From Subtercola vilae (GTDB lineage Bacteria > Actinomycetota > Actinomycetes > Actinomycetales > Microbacteriaceae): a DNA stretch of 50,882 bases. The position numbers and the translations under genes are program-made. How positions within the stretch are numbered: the stretch's first letter is position 1; each line of letters starts with the position of its first letter. The notes beneath the pieces were generated by a model, which was given only the letters and a program-made list of their open reading frames with translations, did no database searches and was not told the origin of the DNA. Positions 16,581 through 23,700 of this stretch are shown one piece after another. Location of the stretch: NCBI RefSeq assembly GCF_004923255.1, contig NZ_QYRT01000027.1, positions 1 through 50,882 of the forward strand, in the 5' to 3' direction.

Positions 16581-17201
16581 ATGACGGCCATCACTTCGGC
16601 GCTGCCCGGCGCACCACGGCGCCCACGCATCGGCATCATGGGCGGTACGTTCGACCCGATTCATCATGGGCATCTCGTCGCCGCGAGCGAAGTCGCCCAG
16701 TTCTTCGACCTCGACACGGTGCTGTTCGTGCCCACGGGGCAGCCCTGGCAGAAGACCACGGCAACCGAGGCCGAGCACCGGTATCTCATGACGGTGATCG
16801 CCACAGCATCCAATCCCCGGTTCACCGTGAGCCGCGTCGACATCGACCGCGACGGCCCCACGTACACCATCGACACGTTGCGCGATCTGAAGGCAGCCAA
16901 CCCCGATGCCGACCTCTTCTTCATTTCGGGAGCCGACGCCATCGCTCAGATTCTGGGTTGGAAAGACTCGACCGAACTCTGGTCTCTCGCCCATTTCGTC
17001 GCGGTCTCCCGGCCCGGCCACACCCTCGCCATTTCCGCTTTGCCGCGACAAGACGTAAGCTATTTGGAAGTTCCGGCGCTTGCGATATCGTCAACCGATT
17101 GTCGCGGGCGGGTTGGCCGGGGATTCCCAGTGTGGTACTTGGTACCCGACGGTGTAGTTCAATACATCACCAAGCATCACCTATATCGGAGTGTTGAATG
17201 A
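16581..17201 (+). CDS. nadD: nicotinate-nucleotide adenylyltransferase
   Basis: It joins nicotinate mononucleotide and ATP to form deamido-NAD in NAD synthesis. The 206-aa nucleotidyltransferase shows [20 protein letters not shown] with the (T/H)xGH motif, [19 protein letters not shown] and the C-terminal ISST motif ([10 protein letters not shown]) with [12 protein letters not shown]. The N-terminus carries about 14 extra residues before the family start. The stop overlaps the next gene by 4 bp (ATGA). Confidence 0.95.
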   Translation: MTAITSALPGAPRRPRIGIMGGTFDPIHHGHLVAASEVAQFFDLDTVLFVPTGQPWQKTTATEAEHRYLMTVIATASNPRFTVSRVDIDRDGPTYTIDTLRDLKAANPDADLFFISGADAIAQILGWKDSTELWSLAHFVAVSRPGHTLAISALPRQDVSYLEVPALAISSTDCRGRVGRGFPVWYLVPDGVVQYITKHHLYRSVE

Positions 17202-18550
17202 CTGTGCCTCACGACGAGCAGCCGCTGACCAGGCGGCAGCTCCGTGACCTCGAGCGTCAAAAACCGCGCAAGCAGCAAAAAGAAGAGGCCAAAGCCCTCG
17301 ACGAAGCTGAAGCGCAGCGCAAGGCTGACGAGGCCACCGCAGCGGCTCGCGACAAAGCGGAGTTCGACGCCCAGGCCGCAGCCGCCGTCTCGAACACGCC
17401 CGCGCCCGCTGTTGAGACCATTGAGCCTGAGCCTGTTGAAGTTGAGTCAGAATCGGTCACCGGCGAGCACATTCTGCCCGTCTCCGATGCTGACTCAGAC
17501 GGCACCGATGTGAGCGGCACCGAGGCAAGCGTCGTCGATGCAGACGTCGTCGATGCCGAGGTTGTCGACGACACCGGTTCGCACTCCTTCGACGATGTGC
17601 TCACGGGTGTCGCCACCATTGCTCCCGCTCCGAACCTCAGCCGTCGGGCCCGCCGTGCACTCTCCGCCGATCACCCGTTCGCGGGCACCGATGCCGATAC
17701 GAGCCGCGATGCAGACGAGCATCCGGTACCAGCTGGCGAAGCTGCCCCGGCCACCGGCCCCATCATCGCCGAGATCGTGCCTGAAGACCTCAGTGCCGGC
17801 TTCGGTGCCGACCTTGCGACCGACGCGAACACGATCATCCAGCACGACGACGATGCCGACCATGCCAGTGTCGAGCCCACCGAAGAGCCTGAAGCCGAGG
17901 CGCCCGCGCCGGTGATTGAAGAGCTCATGGTGGTCGACGAGGTGCAGCCCGCCGACATCTCGGCCGCCGAAGAAGACGAGCTCGCCGAGATCGACGACAC
18001 GCCGGCTCCGGATGCCGTACACATCATCACCATCGACGACGGGTCGAGCGCGCCCATTCTCGCGCCGCTCTTCCAGGCTCCAGCCGAGCGCGAGGTCGTA
18101 GCCTCTGACCCCACCCTCGCCTCGTTCGACGACCTCATCGCCTCGCGCGGTGTCGGCTCGTCGAACATCGCCTCGACCAGCGCTCTCGTGCTGCCGTCGG
18201 TGCCCAACCACGGCGACGTGGGAACAGCGCTCGACGAGACCGGTGAAGTCATCATCACCGGCTCGATCGACCTGCCCATGAGCCTCGGCTCGACGGGCGC
18301 GGCTCCGGCCGACGGCCTCGAATCAGCCGAACTCGACGCTTTTCTCGACTCAGACGCCGAAATCGGTTCTGATGTCGCCCCCGTGAGTGCCACGCGTGCC
18401 ATCAGCACCCACGGCACCAACTCCGGACTGGTCGCTCCGCCCAAACGCCGTGGAGCAACCGCTCCCGTCGTGTTGGCGGTCACGGCCGGTGTGCTCGCCA
18501 TCGGGGTCGTCGGCCTCCTGCTAGCCGCATTCGTTTTCCGTATCTTCTAG
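17198..18550 (+). CDS. acidic, tail-anchored protein of unknown function
   Basis: I do not recognise a named family. The 450-aa protein starts with a basic, Gln/Lys-rich segment ([11 protein letters not shown] ... [20 protein letters not shown]) likely to form a coiled coil (residues 8-65). A long Asp/Glu/Ala/Thr-rich low-complexity middle follows. One membrane helix lies at the very end (about 422-446, [22 protein letters not shown]) after a PPKRRG basic patch. The topology predicts a cytoplasmic body anchored by its C-terminus. It starts at ATG 17198 overlapping nadD and precedes rsfS by 23 bp, so it belongs to the nadD-rsfS operon. Confidence 0.8.
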   Translation: MTVPHDEQPLTRRQLRDLERQKPRKQQKEEAKALDEAEAQRKADEATAAARDKAEFDAQAAAAVSNTPAPAVETIEPEPVEVESESVTGEHILPVSDADSDGTDVSGTEASVVDADVVDAEVVDDTGSHSFDDVLTGVATIAPAPNLSRRARRALSADHPFAGTDADTSRDADEHPVPAGEAAPATGPIIAEIVPEDLSAGFGADLATDANTIIQHDDDADHASVEPTEEPEAEAPAPVIEELMVVDEVQPADISAAEEDELAEIDDTPAPDAVHIITIDDGSSAPILAPLFQAPAEREVVASDPTLASFDDLIASRGVGSSNIASTSALVLPSVPNHGDVGTALDETGEVIITGSIDLPMSLGSTGAAPADGLESAELDAFLDSDAEIGSDVAPVSATRAISTHGTNSGLVAPPKRRGATAPVVLAVTAGVLAIGVVGLLLAAFVFRIF

Positions 18551-18573
18551 ACCCGTTTGGTAACCCACACTTC

Positions 18574-18948
18574 GTGACTGCAACTCCTCGCTCCATAGAA
18601 ATCACCCAGATCGCTGCCGCGGCAGCCGACTCGAAACAGGCCGCCGACCTGGTCGCCCTCGACGTGACCGGCCCGCTGCCCCTCACCGACATCTTTCTCA
18701 TGGCCTCCGGTCGAAACGAACCCAACGTTCGCGCCATCGCCGAAGAGATCATCGAGAAGGTCGAAGAGTTCGGTGCCCCTCTGCTTCGCCGTGAAGGCCT
18801 CTCTGAGGGCCGCTGGGTACTGCTCGACTTCGGCGACGTCATTGTGCACGTCTTCCACGATGAAGACCGCATGTTCTACTCGCTCGAGCGGCTGTGGAAA
18901 GACTGCCCGGTCGTGCCACTGAGCATCTCGGTCGACCAGGCGCACTAG
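18574..18948 (+). CDS. rsfS: ribosomal silencing factor RsfS
   Basis: It binds L14 on the 50S subunit and blocks subunit joining under nutrient limitation. The 124-aa protein shows the family pattern: AADLVALDVTGPLPLTDIFL, then NVRAIAEEI, and the end segment WVLLDFGDVIVHVF with FYSLERLWKDCP. Start is GTG 18574 in the short gap after the preceding gene; no good Shine-Dalgarno is visible, so translation may be coupled. The nadD-x-rsfS order is common in actinobacteria. Confidence 0.95.
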   Translation: MTATPRSIEITQIAAAAADSKQAADLVALDVTGPLPLTDIFLMASGRNEPNVRAIAEEIIEKVEEFGAPLLRREGLSEGRWVLLDFGDVIVHVFHDEDRMFYSLERLWKDCPVVPLSISVDQAH

Positions 18949-19062
18949 ATTCACTCGGTCTACTGGGTGCTCCTTCCCAACCTGAAGCCGTCTCGGTTTC
19001 GTGAGAGGGCCAGCATGTAGTAGCCTAAACAAGTTGTTTCGGGCCGAAAGGTTTGAGATTTC

Positions 19063-19138
<76 letters not shown>

Positions 19139-19141
19139 CAC

Positions 19142-19178
19142 AGAACAGGCTCACCCGAAAGGGTGGGCCTGTTCTTTC
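19142..19178 (+). terminator. terminator of tRNA-Ala
   Basis: A 15-bp stem (19142-19156 with 19161-19175, one wobble) with a GAAA loop starts 3 bp after the encoded CCA and is followed by TTC. Confidence 0.85.
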
Positions 19179-19329
19179 GTTCAGGGGCACACTGAACCCG
19201 GTTTTATTGCACCCCGGGCGAGCAGATTCCGTGCTGAGCTGCCGGTGTTCGCCCCCTCCGTCGGCCGCCCGCGTGCTTCGCGCCGACACGTGTTGTGCCG
19301 AGGTGTCGGTTTGGGGCGCGGGTGTGACG

Positions 19330-19490
19330 GTTAGGCGCAAAGCGCCCGCGATGGCTGGGAGGTCGGTGGTGGCGGACTGTTCCACGTGAAAGGTGACCTC
19401 GGGGTTCGCGACGAGGTTCGCATACCAGGAGCGCGGCCGGTTGGGCGTGCCCGTGATGTAGTAGATCCTTTCCACGACGACAGAGGGCAC
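19330..19490 (-). pseudogene. remnant of a flavin/deazaflavin-dependent nitroreductase-type protein
   Basis: The minus strand encodes about 50 residues resembling the core of small F420/FMN split-barrel proteins: RIYYITGTPNRPRSWYANLV, then ANPEVTFHVEQSA and TDLPAIAGALRLTV. The family's preceding N-terminal segment is absent, and after about 19330 the frame runs into unrelated sequence through the tRNA terminator. I read it as a degraded gene; the intact protein would be roughly 120-150 aa. A short functional frame is unlikely. Confidence 0.6.
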
Positions 19491-19673
19491 CTGTTTTTAC
19501 CGAAAAGCGCTACTTTGTCACAACTCCCGTGCACGTCGGCGGGTTTTCGCTACCATGTGCTTAGCGGGGGCATGGGGCAGATGCAATTTATTGCGCTGGT
19601 TTCACTGGATTTGCCAGCGCCGCCGTCGTAACAACGTTTATTCGATCGATTCTGAACCTCTGAGGAGAACCTC
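19491..19673. other. intergenic stretch upstream of DUF805
   Basis: There is no convincing gene here. It holds a 7-bp inverted repeat GCGCTGG/CCAGCGC (19593-19599 with 19614-19620) in locally A/T-richer DNA and, at its end, the Shine-Dalgarno GAGGAG of the next gene. No clear promoter was identified. Confidence 0.5.
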
Positions 19674-20162
19674 GTGACTATTCCCCCCGCGCCACCGGCG
19701 CCGCAGTCGAACGCGTCGTACAAAGAGGGCCCCGTTCCTCTGTGGGCGCCCTACTACAACGCCCCCCTCGGCGAGGCCGTGCGCCGCTTCTTCAAGAAGT
19801 ACGCGACGTTCACGGGTCGCGCGAGTCGAGCTGAGTACTGGTGGTGGGCTCTCGTGGCCGCGGTGATCGGCATCGTGGGCGAGATTCTTCTCGTTGCGAC
19901 CGGCGCCGGCATGGTGAATTCTGACGGCACCGTGAACTCGATCAGCCCCGGTTACGTCATCGTGGCCATCGTTTTCTCGCTCTATGGGCTCGCTACGATC
20001 ATCCCGACCCTCGCACTGATTGTGCGTCGCCTGCACGACGGAAACTACGCCGGCTGGTTCATCTTTCTCGGCCTGATTCCGTTCGTGGGCGGCATTATTC
20101 TGCTGGTGTTCGTGCTGCTGCCCCCGAAGCCAGAGGGCGCACGTTTCGACATCGCCGCGTAG
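19674..20162 (+). CDS. DUF805 family membrane protein
   Basis: The 162-aa protein shows the DUF805 signature: KKYATFTGRASRAEYWWWAL, then three further hydrophobic segments and the RRLHDGNYAGW motif with FVLLPPKPEG near the end. About four membrane helices are predicted. The role of the family is unknown. A Pro-rich N-terminus and an amphipathic stretch (EAVRRFFKKY) precede helix 1. GTG 19674 follows GAGGAG by 7 bp. It appears monocistronic. Confidence 0.9.
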   Translation: MTIPPAPPAPQSNASYKEGPVPLWAPYYNAPLGEAVRRFFKKYATFTGRASRAEYWWWALVAAVIGIVGEILLVATGAGMVNSDGTVNSISPGYVIVAIVFSLYGLATIIPTLALIVRRLHDGNYAGWFIFLGLIPFVGGIILLVFVLLPPKPEGARFDIAA

Positions 20163-20191
20163 CAGAGACAACTTCGCCGGTTGACGCGAAG

Positions 20192-20226
20192 AAGCCCGCC
20201 GGTCGTCAAGACGGTCGGCGGGCTTT
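20192..20226. terminator. terminator between DUF805 and DUF4190 genes
   Basis: The perfect 10-bp stem AAGCCCGCCG/CGGCGGGCTT (20192-20201 with 20216-20225) is followed by T and CGGG. It sits between convergent genes and can serve both strands. Confidence 0.8.
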
Positions 20227-20249
20227 CGGGTGCCGAATGTTCTTCGTCG

Positions 20250-20774
20250 TCAGTACTTCGAGGTGTAGCCGGATGTGTGCCCGGCGGTACTGAAGAGTAT
20301 GACGATGAACACGATGTAGGCGATGACGCCCAGAATGGCGAGCCCAGTGAAGGCGTAGCCCATGATGGTGCCGGCCAGGGCGAGGCCGCGGCCCGACTCC
20401 CCAGACTTCTTGATCTGGCTGAGAGCGATGTGGCCGGTGACAATTCCGCCGATCGGTACGACGAAGCCCAGCACGAGGGCGATGATGGCGAGCACGTTGG
20501 TGCTCGCGGTGCCGGGCTGTGCGCTGGCGCTGGACCCCGCGCCATAGCCGTAGGGTGCTGCGGCGGGAGTAGAAGTACTTGCGTACGGGTTCGCCGGGTG
20601 CTGGGTGGGCGGTGCGGGAGGTGCCGAGGAGATGAGCGGAGGCGGGTACTGCCCGGGCTCGAAGGTGGGTTGGCTTTTCGGCGGGTACTGGCCGGGGGGC
20701 GGGTACTCCGCGGGCTGGGAGGGTTCTGCACCAGCGGGGTGCTGCACGGGAGGAATCGGGTTCGGGTCGCTCAT
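20250..20774 (-). CDS. DUF4190 family membrane protein with Pro-rich N-terminus
   Basis: The 174-aa protein has a long cytoplasmic Pro/Tyr/Gln-rich segment (residues 1-85, repeats such as PPPGQYPP and PGQYPPP). A DUF4190-type module of two helices follows: STNVLAIIALVLGFVVPIGGIVTGHIALSQIKKSGESGRGLALAG is split here as NVLAIIALVLGF, then GHIALSQIKKSGE and GRGLALAGTIMGY, ending in a final hydrophobic segment. Such proteins are common in actinobacteria without assigned function. GGAAGG lies upstream of the ATG. Confidence 0.85.
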   Translation of the reverse strand: MSDPNPIPPVQHPAGAEPSQPAEYPPPGQYPPKSQPTFEPGQYPPPLISSAPPAPPTQHPANPYASTSTPAAAPYGYGAGSSASAQPGTASTNVLAIIALVLGFVVPIGGIVTGHIALSQIKKSGESGRGLALAGTIMGYAFTGLAILGVIAYIVFIVILFSTAGHTSGYTSKY

Positions 20775-20884
20775 CGGTCATCGCCTTCCGACTGCCGATC
20801 GGTTCTGTGCAGCCTGCACCGATTCTATCGAGCAGGTGTTTCGGTACCGGTGCACAATCCCTTTCGAAGGGGAGTACAGCCCGG

Positions 20885-20890
20885 TACCGT
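20885..20890 (+). promoter_or_regulatory. -10 element of the leaderless hydrolase operon
   Basis: TACCGT is followed by 6 bp and the ATG at 20897; no Shine-Dalgarno is seen. Confidence 0.5.
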
Positions 20891-20896
20891 TCGATC

Positions 20897-21070
20897 ATGC
20901 CCACAGATGAAGAGAAACCCGAACGATCGGATCGCGAAGAACAGCTCATGACGGCACCGAAAGCCGACGCATCCGATGCCGCGCCCCGCATCGATGTGAC
21001 CGAGCGACCCGACGGGGTGACCCGCATCAACGTTCGCGACGACGCGAAATACCGGCCGGGCCGGGCCTAG
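20897..21070 (+). CDS. small hydrophilic protein of unknown function (57 aa)
   Basis: Not recognised. The 57-aa product is charged, with TERPDGVTRINVRDDAKYRPG at the C-terminal end, and lacks hydrophobic segments. It opens at an ATG 6 bp after TACCGT and its stop overlaps the GTG of the following hydrolase by one base (TAGTG), which supports a real first cistron. An in-frame upstream extension to 20807 exists but would precede the proposed promoter. Confidence 0.6.
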   Translation: MPTDEEKPERSDREEQLMTAPKADASDAAPRIDVTERPDGVTRINVRDDAKYRPGRA

Positions 21071-22074
21071 TGCGGCTTCCGCGGCTTCTGAGGCTGAAGA
21101 TCGATGGCTACGAACTGCGGGTACGCACCGAGTGGCCGCCGGCGGGAGGGCGGCACGCCCGCGTTGTAGCCGCAGGGCCGCCGATGGTGCTACTGCACGG
21201 GGTGGGGTCGTCTCATCGCTACCTGATTCCGCTGCAGTACGAGCTCGCCTCGGCATCAGTGGTGCACTCGTTCGACCTGCCCGGGTTCGGCGGCACGGCG
21301 AAGCCGACGCGACCCTTGTCGATTGCCGAGTACGGTCGGCTCATCGGTCGGGCCCTTGATCGGCTCGCCGAGCTCGAGTCGCGCGACGCGCCGCGTTCGA
21401 TCGACGTGCCCGATGCGCGCCACAAGCGTGCCTCGCCGGTGGGCGAGGGGGTGACGCCGGTGGAGCCGTCTGGTGCAGCGTGCGCCGTGGTGGTGGCACA
21501 CTCGATGGGAACCCAGTTCGCCGTCGAACTGGCGCGTCACAGGCCCGAGCTGGTTTCGGGCCTCGTACTGATGGGGCCGGTGAGCGACCCGCGGCGTGCA
21601 TCCCTCGCCCGGTCGGGATTCGAACTGCTGCGCGACACACTGGCCGAGCCTGTGCAGGTGAAACGGGTGCAGGGTGGTGATTTCCTGCGCTGCGGTCTCG
21701 CGTGGTTCGTCGCCGAGTCGCGCGTGATGCTGGCCTACCCCCTTCTCGAGCGCATGGCGGATCTCGGATGCCCGGTGCTGGTGTTGCGCGGGAAGCACGA
21801 CCCCATTGCGCGGGCCGACTGGTGTGGCAGGGTTGCCGCGAGTGCGCGGGCCGGCTCGGCTCGTTCTGCATCGGCCGTCGTTGAGGTCGAGGGGCAGCGG
21901 CACGTGGTGCACCTGACCGCGCCAGGGCGGGTTGCGGGGGCGATCCGTGCGTTTGTCGCTGATCTGCTGCCAGGGGAAACGCTGCCGGAGTCCGACGAGG
22001 CCGACGGGCGCGACGGGCGCGACTGGCGCGACGAGCACGATCAGCAGGACGAGCACGACGAGCGCGCAACGTGA
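21070..22074 (+). CDS. alpha/beta hydrolase
   Basis: The 334-aa alpha/beta fold enzyme shows the oxyanion strand VLLHGVGSSHRYLIPL, the nucleophile elbow AHSMGTQ (Ser in GHSMG-like context), the acid-strand region PVLVLRGKHDPIA and the His segment EGQRHVVHLTAP. The substrate cannot be inferred. An insertion of charged, low-complexity sequence precedes the elbow (about residues 110-135) and the C-terminus is an Asp/Arg/Glu/His-rich tail of near repeats (DGRDGRDWRDEHDQQDEHD). It overlaps neighbours on both sides by 1 and 4 bp, making a three-gene operon. Confidence 0.85.
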   Translation: MRLPRLLRLKIDGYELRVRTEWPPAGGRHARVVAAGPPMVLLHGVGSSHRYLIPLQYELASASVVHSFDLPGFGGTAKPTRPLSIAEYGRLIGRALDRLAELESRDAPRSIDVPDARHKRASPVGEGVTPVEPSGAACAVVVAHSMGTQFAVELARHRPELVSGLVLMGPVSDPRRASLARSGFELLRDTLAEPVQVKRVQGGDFLRCGLAWFVAESRVMLAYPLLERMADLGCPVLVLRGKHDPIARADWCGRVAASARAGSARSASAVVEVEGQRHVVHLTAPGRVAGAIRAFVADLLPGETLPESDEADGRDGRDWRDEHDQQDEHDERAT

Positions 22075-22739
22075 CGGCGGTTCTGCAGAAGGCGTGGTGG
22101 TGGGCGCTCGACTACGGGTACGCGGTGGGATGGCAGATGCGGGCGGTCGTCTCGAGGGTGGATGCCAGCACGTATGCGAGCGGGAGTTTGCGCCCGGTGG
22201 TGGTGATTCCGGGCATCTACGAGAACTGGCAGTTCATGAGGCCACTCGTGGAGGAGCTGCACGCGGCCGGGCATCCGGTGCATGTGGTCGCGATGCTCGA
22301 ACGCAACGACCGGCCTCTCGCCGAGGCGGCGCTCGCCGTGTGCGTGTACCTCGAAGGCGCGGGGCTCGAGCACGTGGTGATCGTGGCGCACAGTAAGGGC
22401 GGGCTCATCGGTAAGACGGTGATGCTCGACCCGGTGGCGGGGCGCCGAATCGACAGCATGATCGCGGTGAGCAGCCCGTTCTCGGGGTCGCGGTACGCGC
22501 GCTTTCTTCCGATGCGTGCGCTGCGGGCGTTCTCTGTGCGTGACGCCGGGCTGCTGCGGCTGTCGGCCGAGCGGGACGTGAATGCGCGCATCACCTCGGT
22601 GTATGCGTCGTTCGACCCGCATATTCCGGGCGGCAGTCAGCTGCCGGGTGCCACGAACATCAGGGTGGCGACGGGCGGGCACTTTCGGGTACTGGCAGAC
22701 CCGGATGCTCGGCGCGCCGTGCTCGATGGCGCTCGCTGA
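22071..22739 (+). CDS. lipase/PGAP1-like alpha/beta hydrolase
   Basis: The 222-aa protein has a lipase-type nucleophile elbow AHSKGG, preceded by VVVIPGIYENWQFMRPL (oxyanion region) and followed by a conserved SSPFSGSRYARFLP stretch. A C-terminal His is in TGGHFRVLADP. It resembles triacylglycerol-lipase/esterase proteins of the PGAP1-like group. There is no signal peptide, though the N-terminal KAWWWALDYGYAVGW is hydrophobic and may associate with the membrane. GTGA overlaps the previous stop by 4 bp, so translation is probably coupled. Confidence 0.82.
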   Translation: MTAVLQKAWWWALDYGYAVGWQMRAVVSRVDASTYASGSLRPVVVIPGIYENWQFMRPLVEELHAAGHPVHVVAMLERNDRPLAEAALAVCVYLEGAGLEHVVIVAHSKGGLIGKTVMLDPVAGRRIDSMIAVSSPFSGSRYARFLPMRALRAFSVRDAGLLRLSAERDVNARITSVYASFDPHIPGGSQLPGATNIRVATGGHFRVLADPDARRAVLDGAR

Positions 22740-22790
22740 GTGACCGAATGCTTTCGCGGGACTCACAGGCACCGAAAATAGGCTGTGCGG

Positions 22791-23615
22791 GTGACGGTTG
22801 ATGATGGTGCGACGGGCGAACCCGACGGCGACGGCGACGGGTACGCGGACGGGGGTAGCGGTGGCGAGGGCGAGGGCGAGGGCTTGACGATGAGGGTTGG
22901 CGAGGCGGGCACTGCGCGCGAGCGCCGCGGGGGAGCTGTGTGGCTGCTCGGGGTGGTGTGCGTGGTGCTGCTGGCGGGGGTGGTGGTGTTCGCGGGGGTT
23001 CGCGGGGCATCCGGAGCCGCCGACAGAGCGGCCCAGACGCAGGCAGCGGTGGTTCAGAGCGCTGTGAGCGCGGCGCAGCTGGCGGGCGAGGCGGCGTCGA
23101 TTCCGGCGAGCCCGGCGACGACAGCGATCGGCGAGGCGGTGCCAGCGCCGTGGGCGGCGCCCGCAGACCCGCGAGTGCGCGCGGCGATGGCGGGTTTCGG
23201 CCTCCTCACGACCGAGGGCACGGCGCTGCACATCCACGCGCATCTCACCGTGACGGTGAACGGAGTGAGAGAGACGGTGCCGGGGGAGGTGGGCATCGAT
23301 CAAGTAAGTGGGCTGGTGTCACCCCTGCACACCCACGACACCACGGGAATTCTGCACATCGAGTCGCCGGTGCAGGCCGACTTCACGCTGGGCCAGTTCT
23401 TCACCGAGTGGAACGTGGCACTCGACGGCTCGCGTGTCGGCTCCTACGGGCCAACCGACGGCAGCGTTCTGACCGTGTTCGTCGACCGGGTGTCGACCAC
23501 GGCAGACCCGGCGAGCATCGTCTTCACCAACAAAATGGACATCGACCTCGTCTACGGCCCTGCCTCCACCCCTGCCGTGCCCCCCACCCCCTTCGTCTGG
23601 CCCGCCCAGTACTGA
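22791..23615 (+). CDS. membrane-anchored His-rich actinobacterial protein of unknown function
   Basis: The 274-aa product has an acidic Gly/Asp-rich N-terminus, one membrane helix (about residues 45-68) and an exported domain. That domain carries clustered histidines: LHIHAHLTVTVNG, then LVSPLHTHDTTGILHIESP followed by FTLGQFFTEWNV. The pattern recurs in uncharacterised actinobacterial exported proteins; the His arrangement suggests metal binding (inference). GTG 22791 lies 6 bp after TAGGCT and is preferred to GTG 22785 two codons earlier; neither has a Shine-Dalgarno. It may be a metal sensor or store, or structural. Confidence 0.75.
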   Translation: MTVDDGATGEPDGDGDGYADGGSGGEGEGEGLTMRVGEAGTARERRGGAVWLLGVVCVVLLAGVVVFAGVRGASGAADRAAQTQAAVVQSAVSAAQLAGEAASIPASPATTAIGEAVPAPWAAPADPRVRAAMAGFGLLTTEGTALHIHAHLTVTVNGVRETVPGEVGIDQVSGLVSPLHTHDTTGILHIESPVQADFTLGQFFTEWNVALDGSRVGSYGPTDGSVLTVFVDRVSTTADPASIVFTNKMDIDLVYGPASTPAVPPTPFVWPAQY

Positions 23616-23642
23616 CCCCCGTCGCATCCGGCCCGCGCCCGT

Positions 23643-23693
23643 CCGGCCCTCCCGCCCCGCCTCCCGCCTCGCCCCCGTCATCGAGAGGGCCGG
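23643..23693. terminator. possible terminator between convergent genes
   Basis: The perfect 9-bp inverted repeat CCGGCCCTC/GAGGGCCGG (23643-23651 with 23685-23693) has a 33-nt pyrimidine-rich loop. The loop is long, so the call is tentative. Confidence 0.35.
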
Positions 23694-23700
23694 CGGCGGC

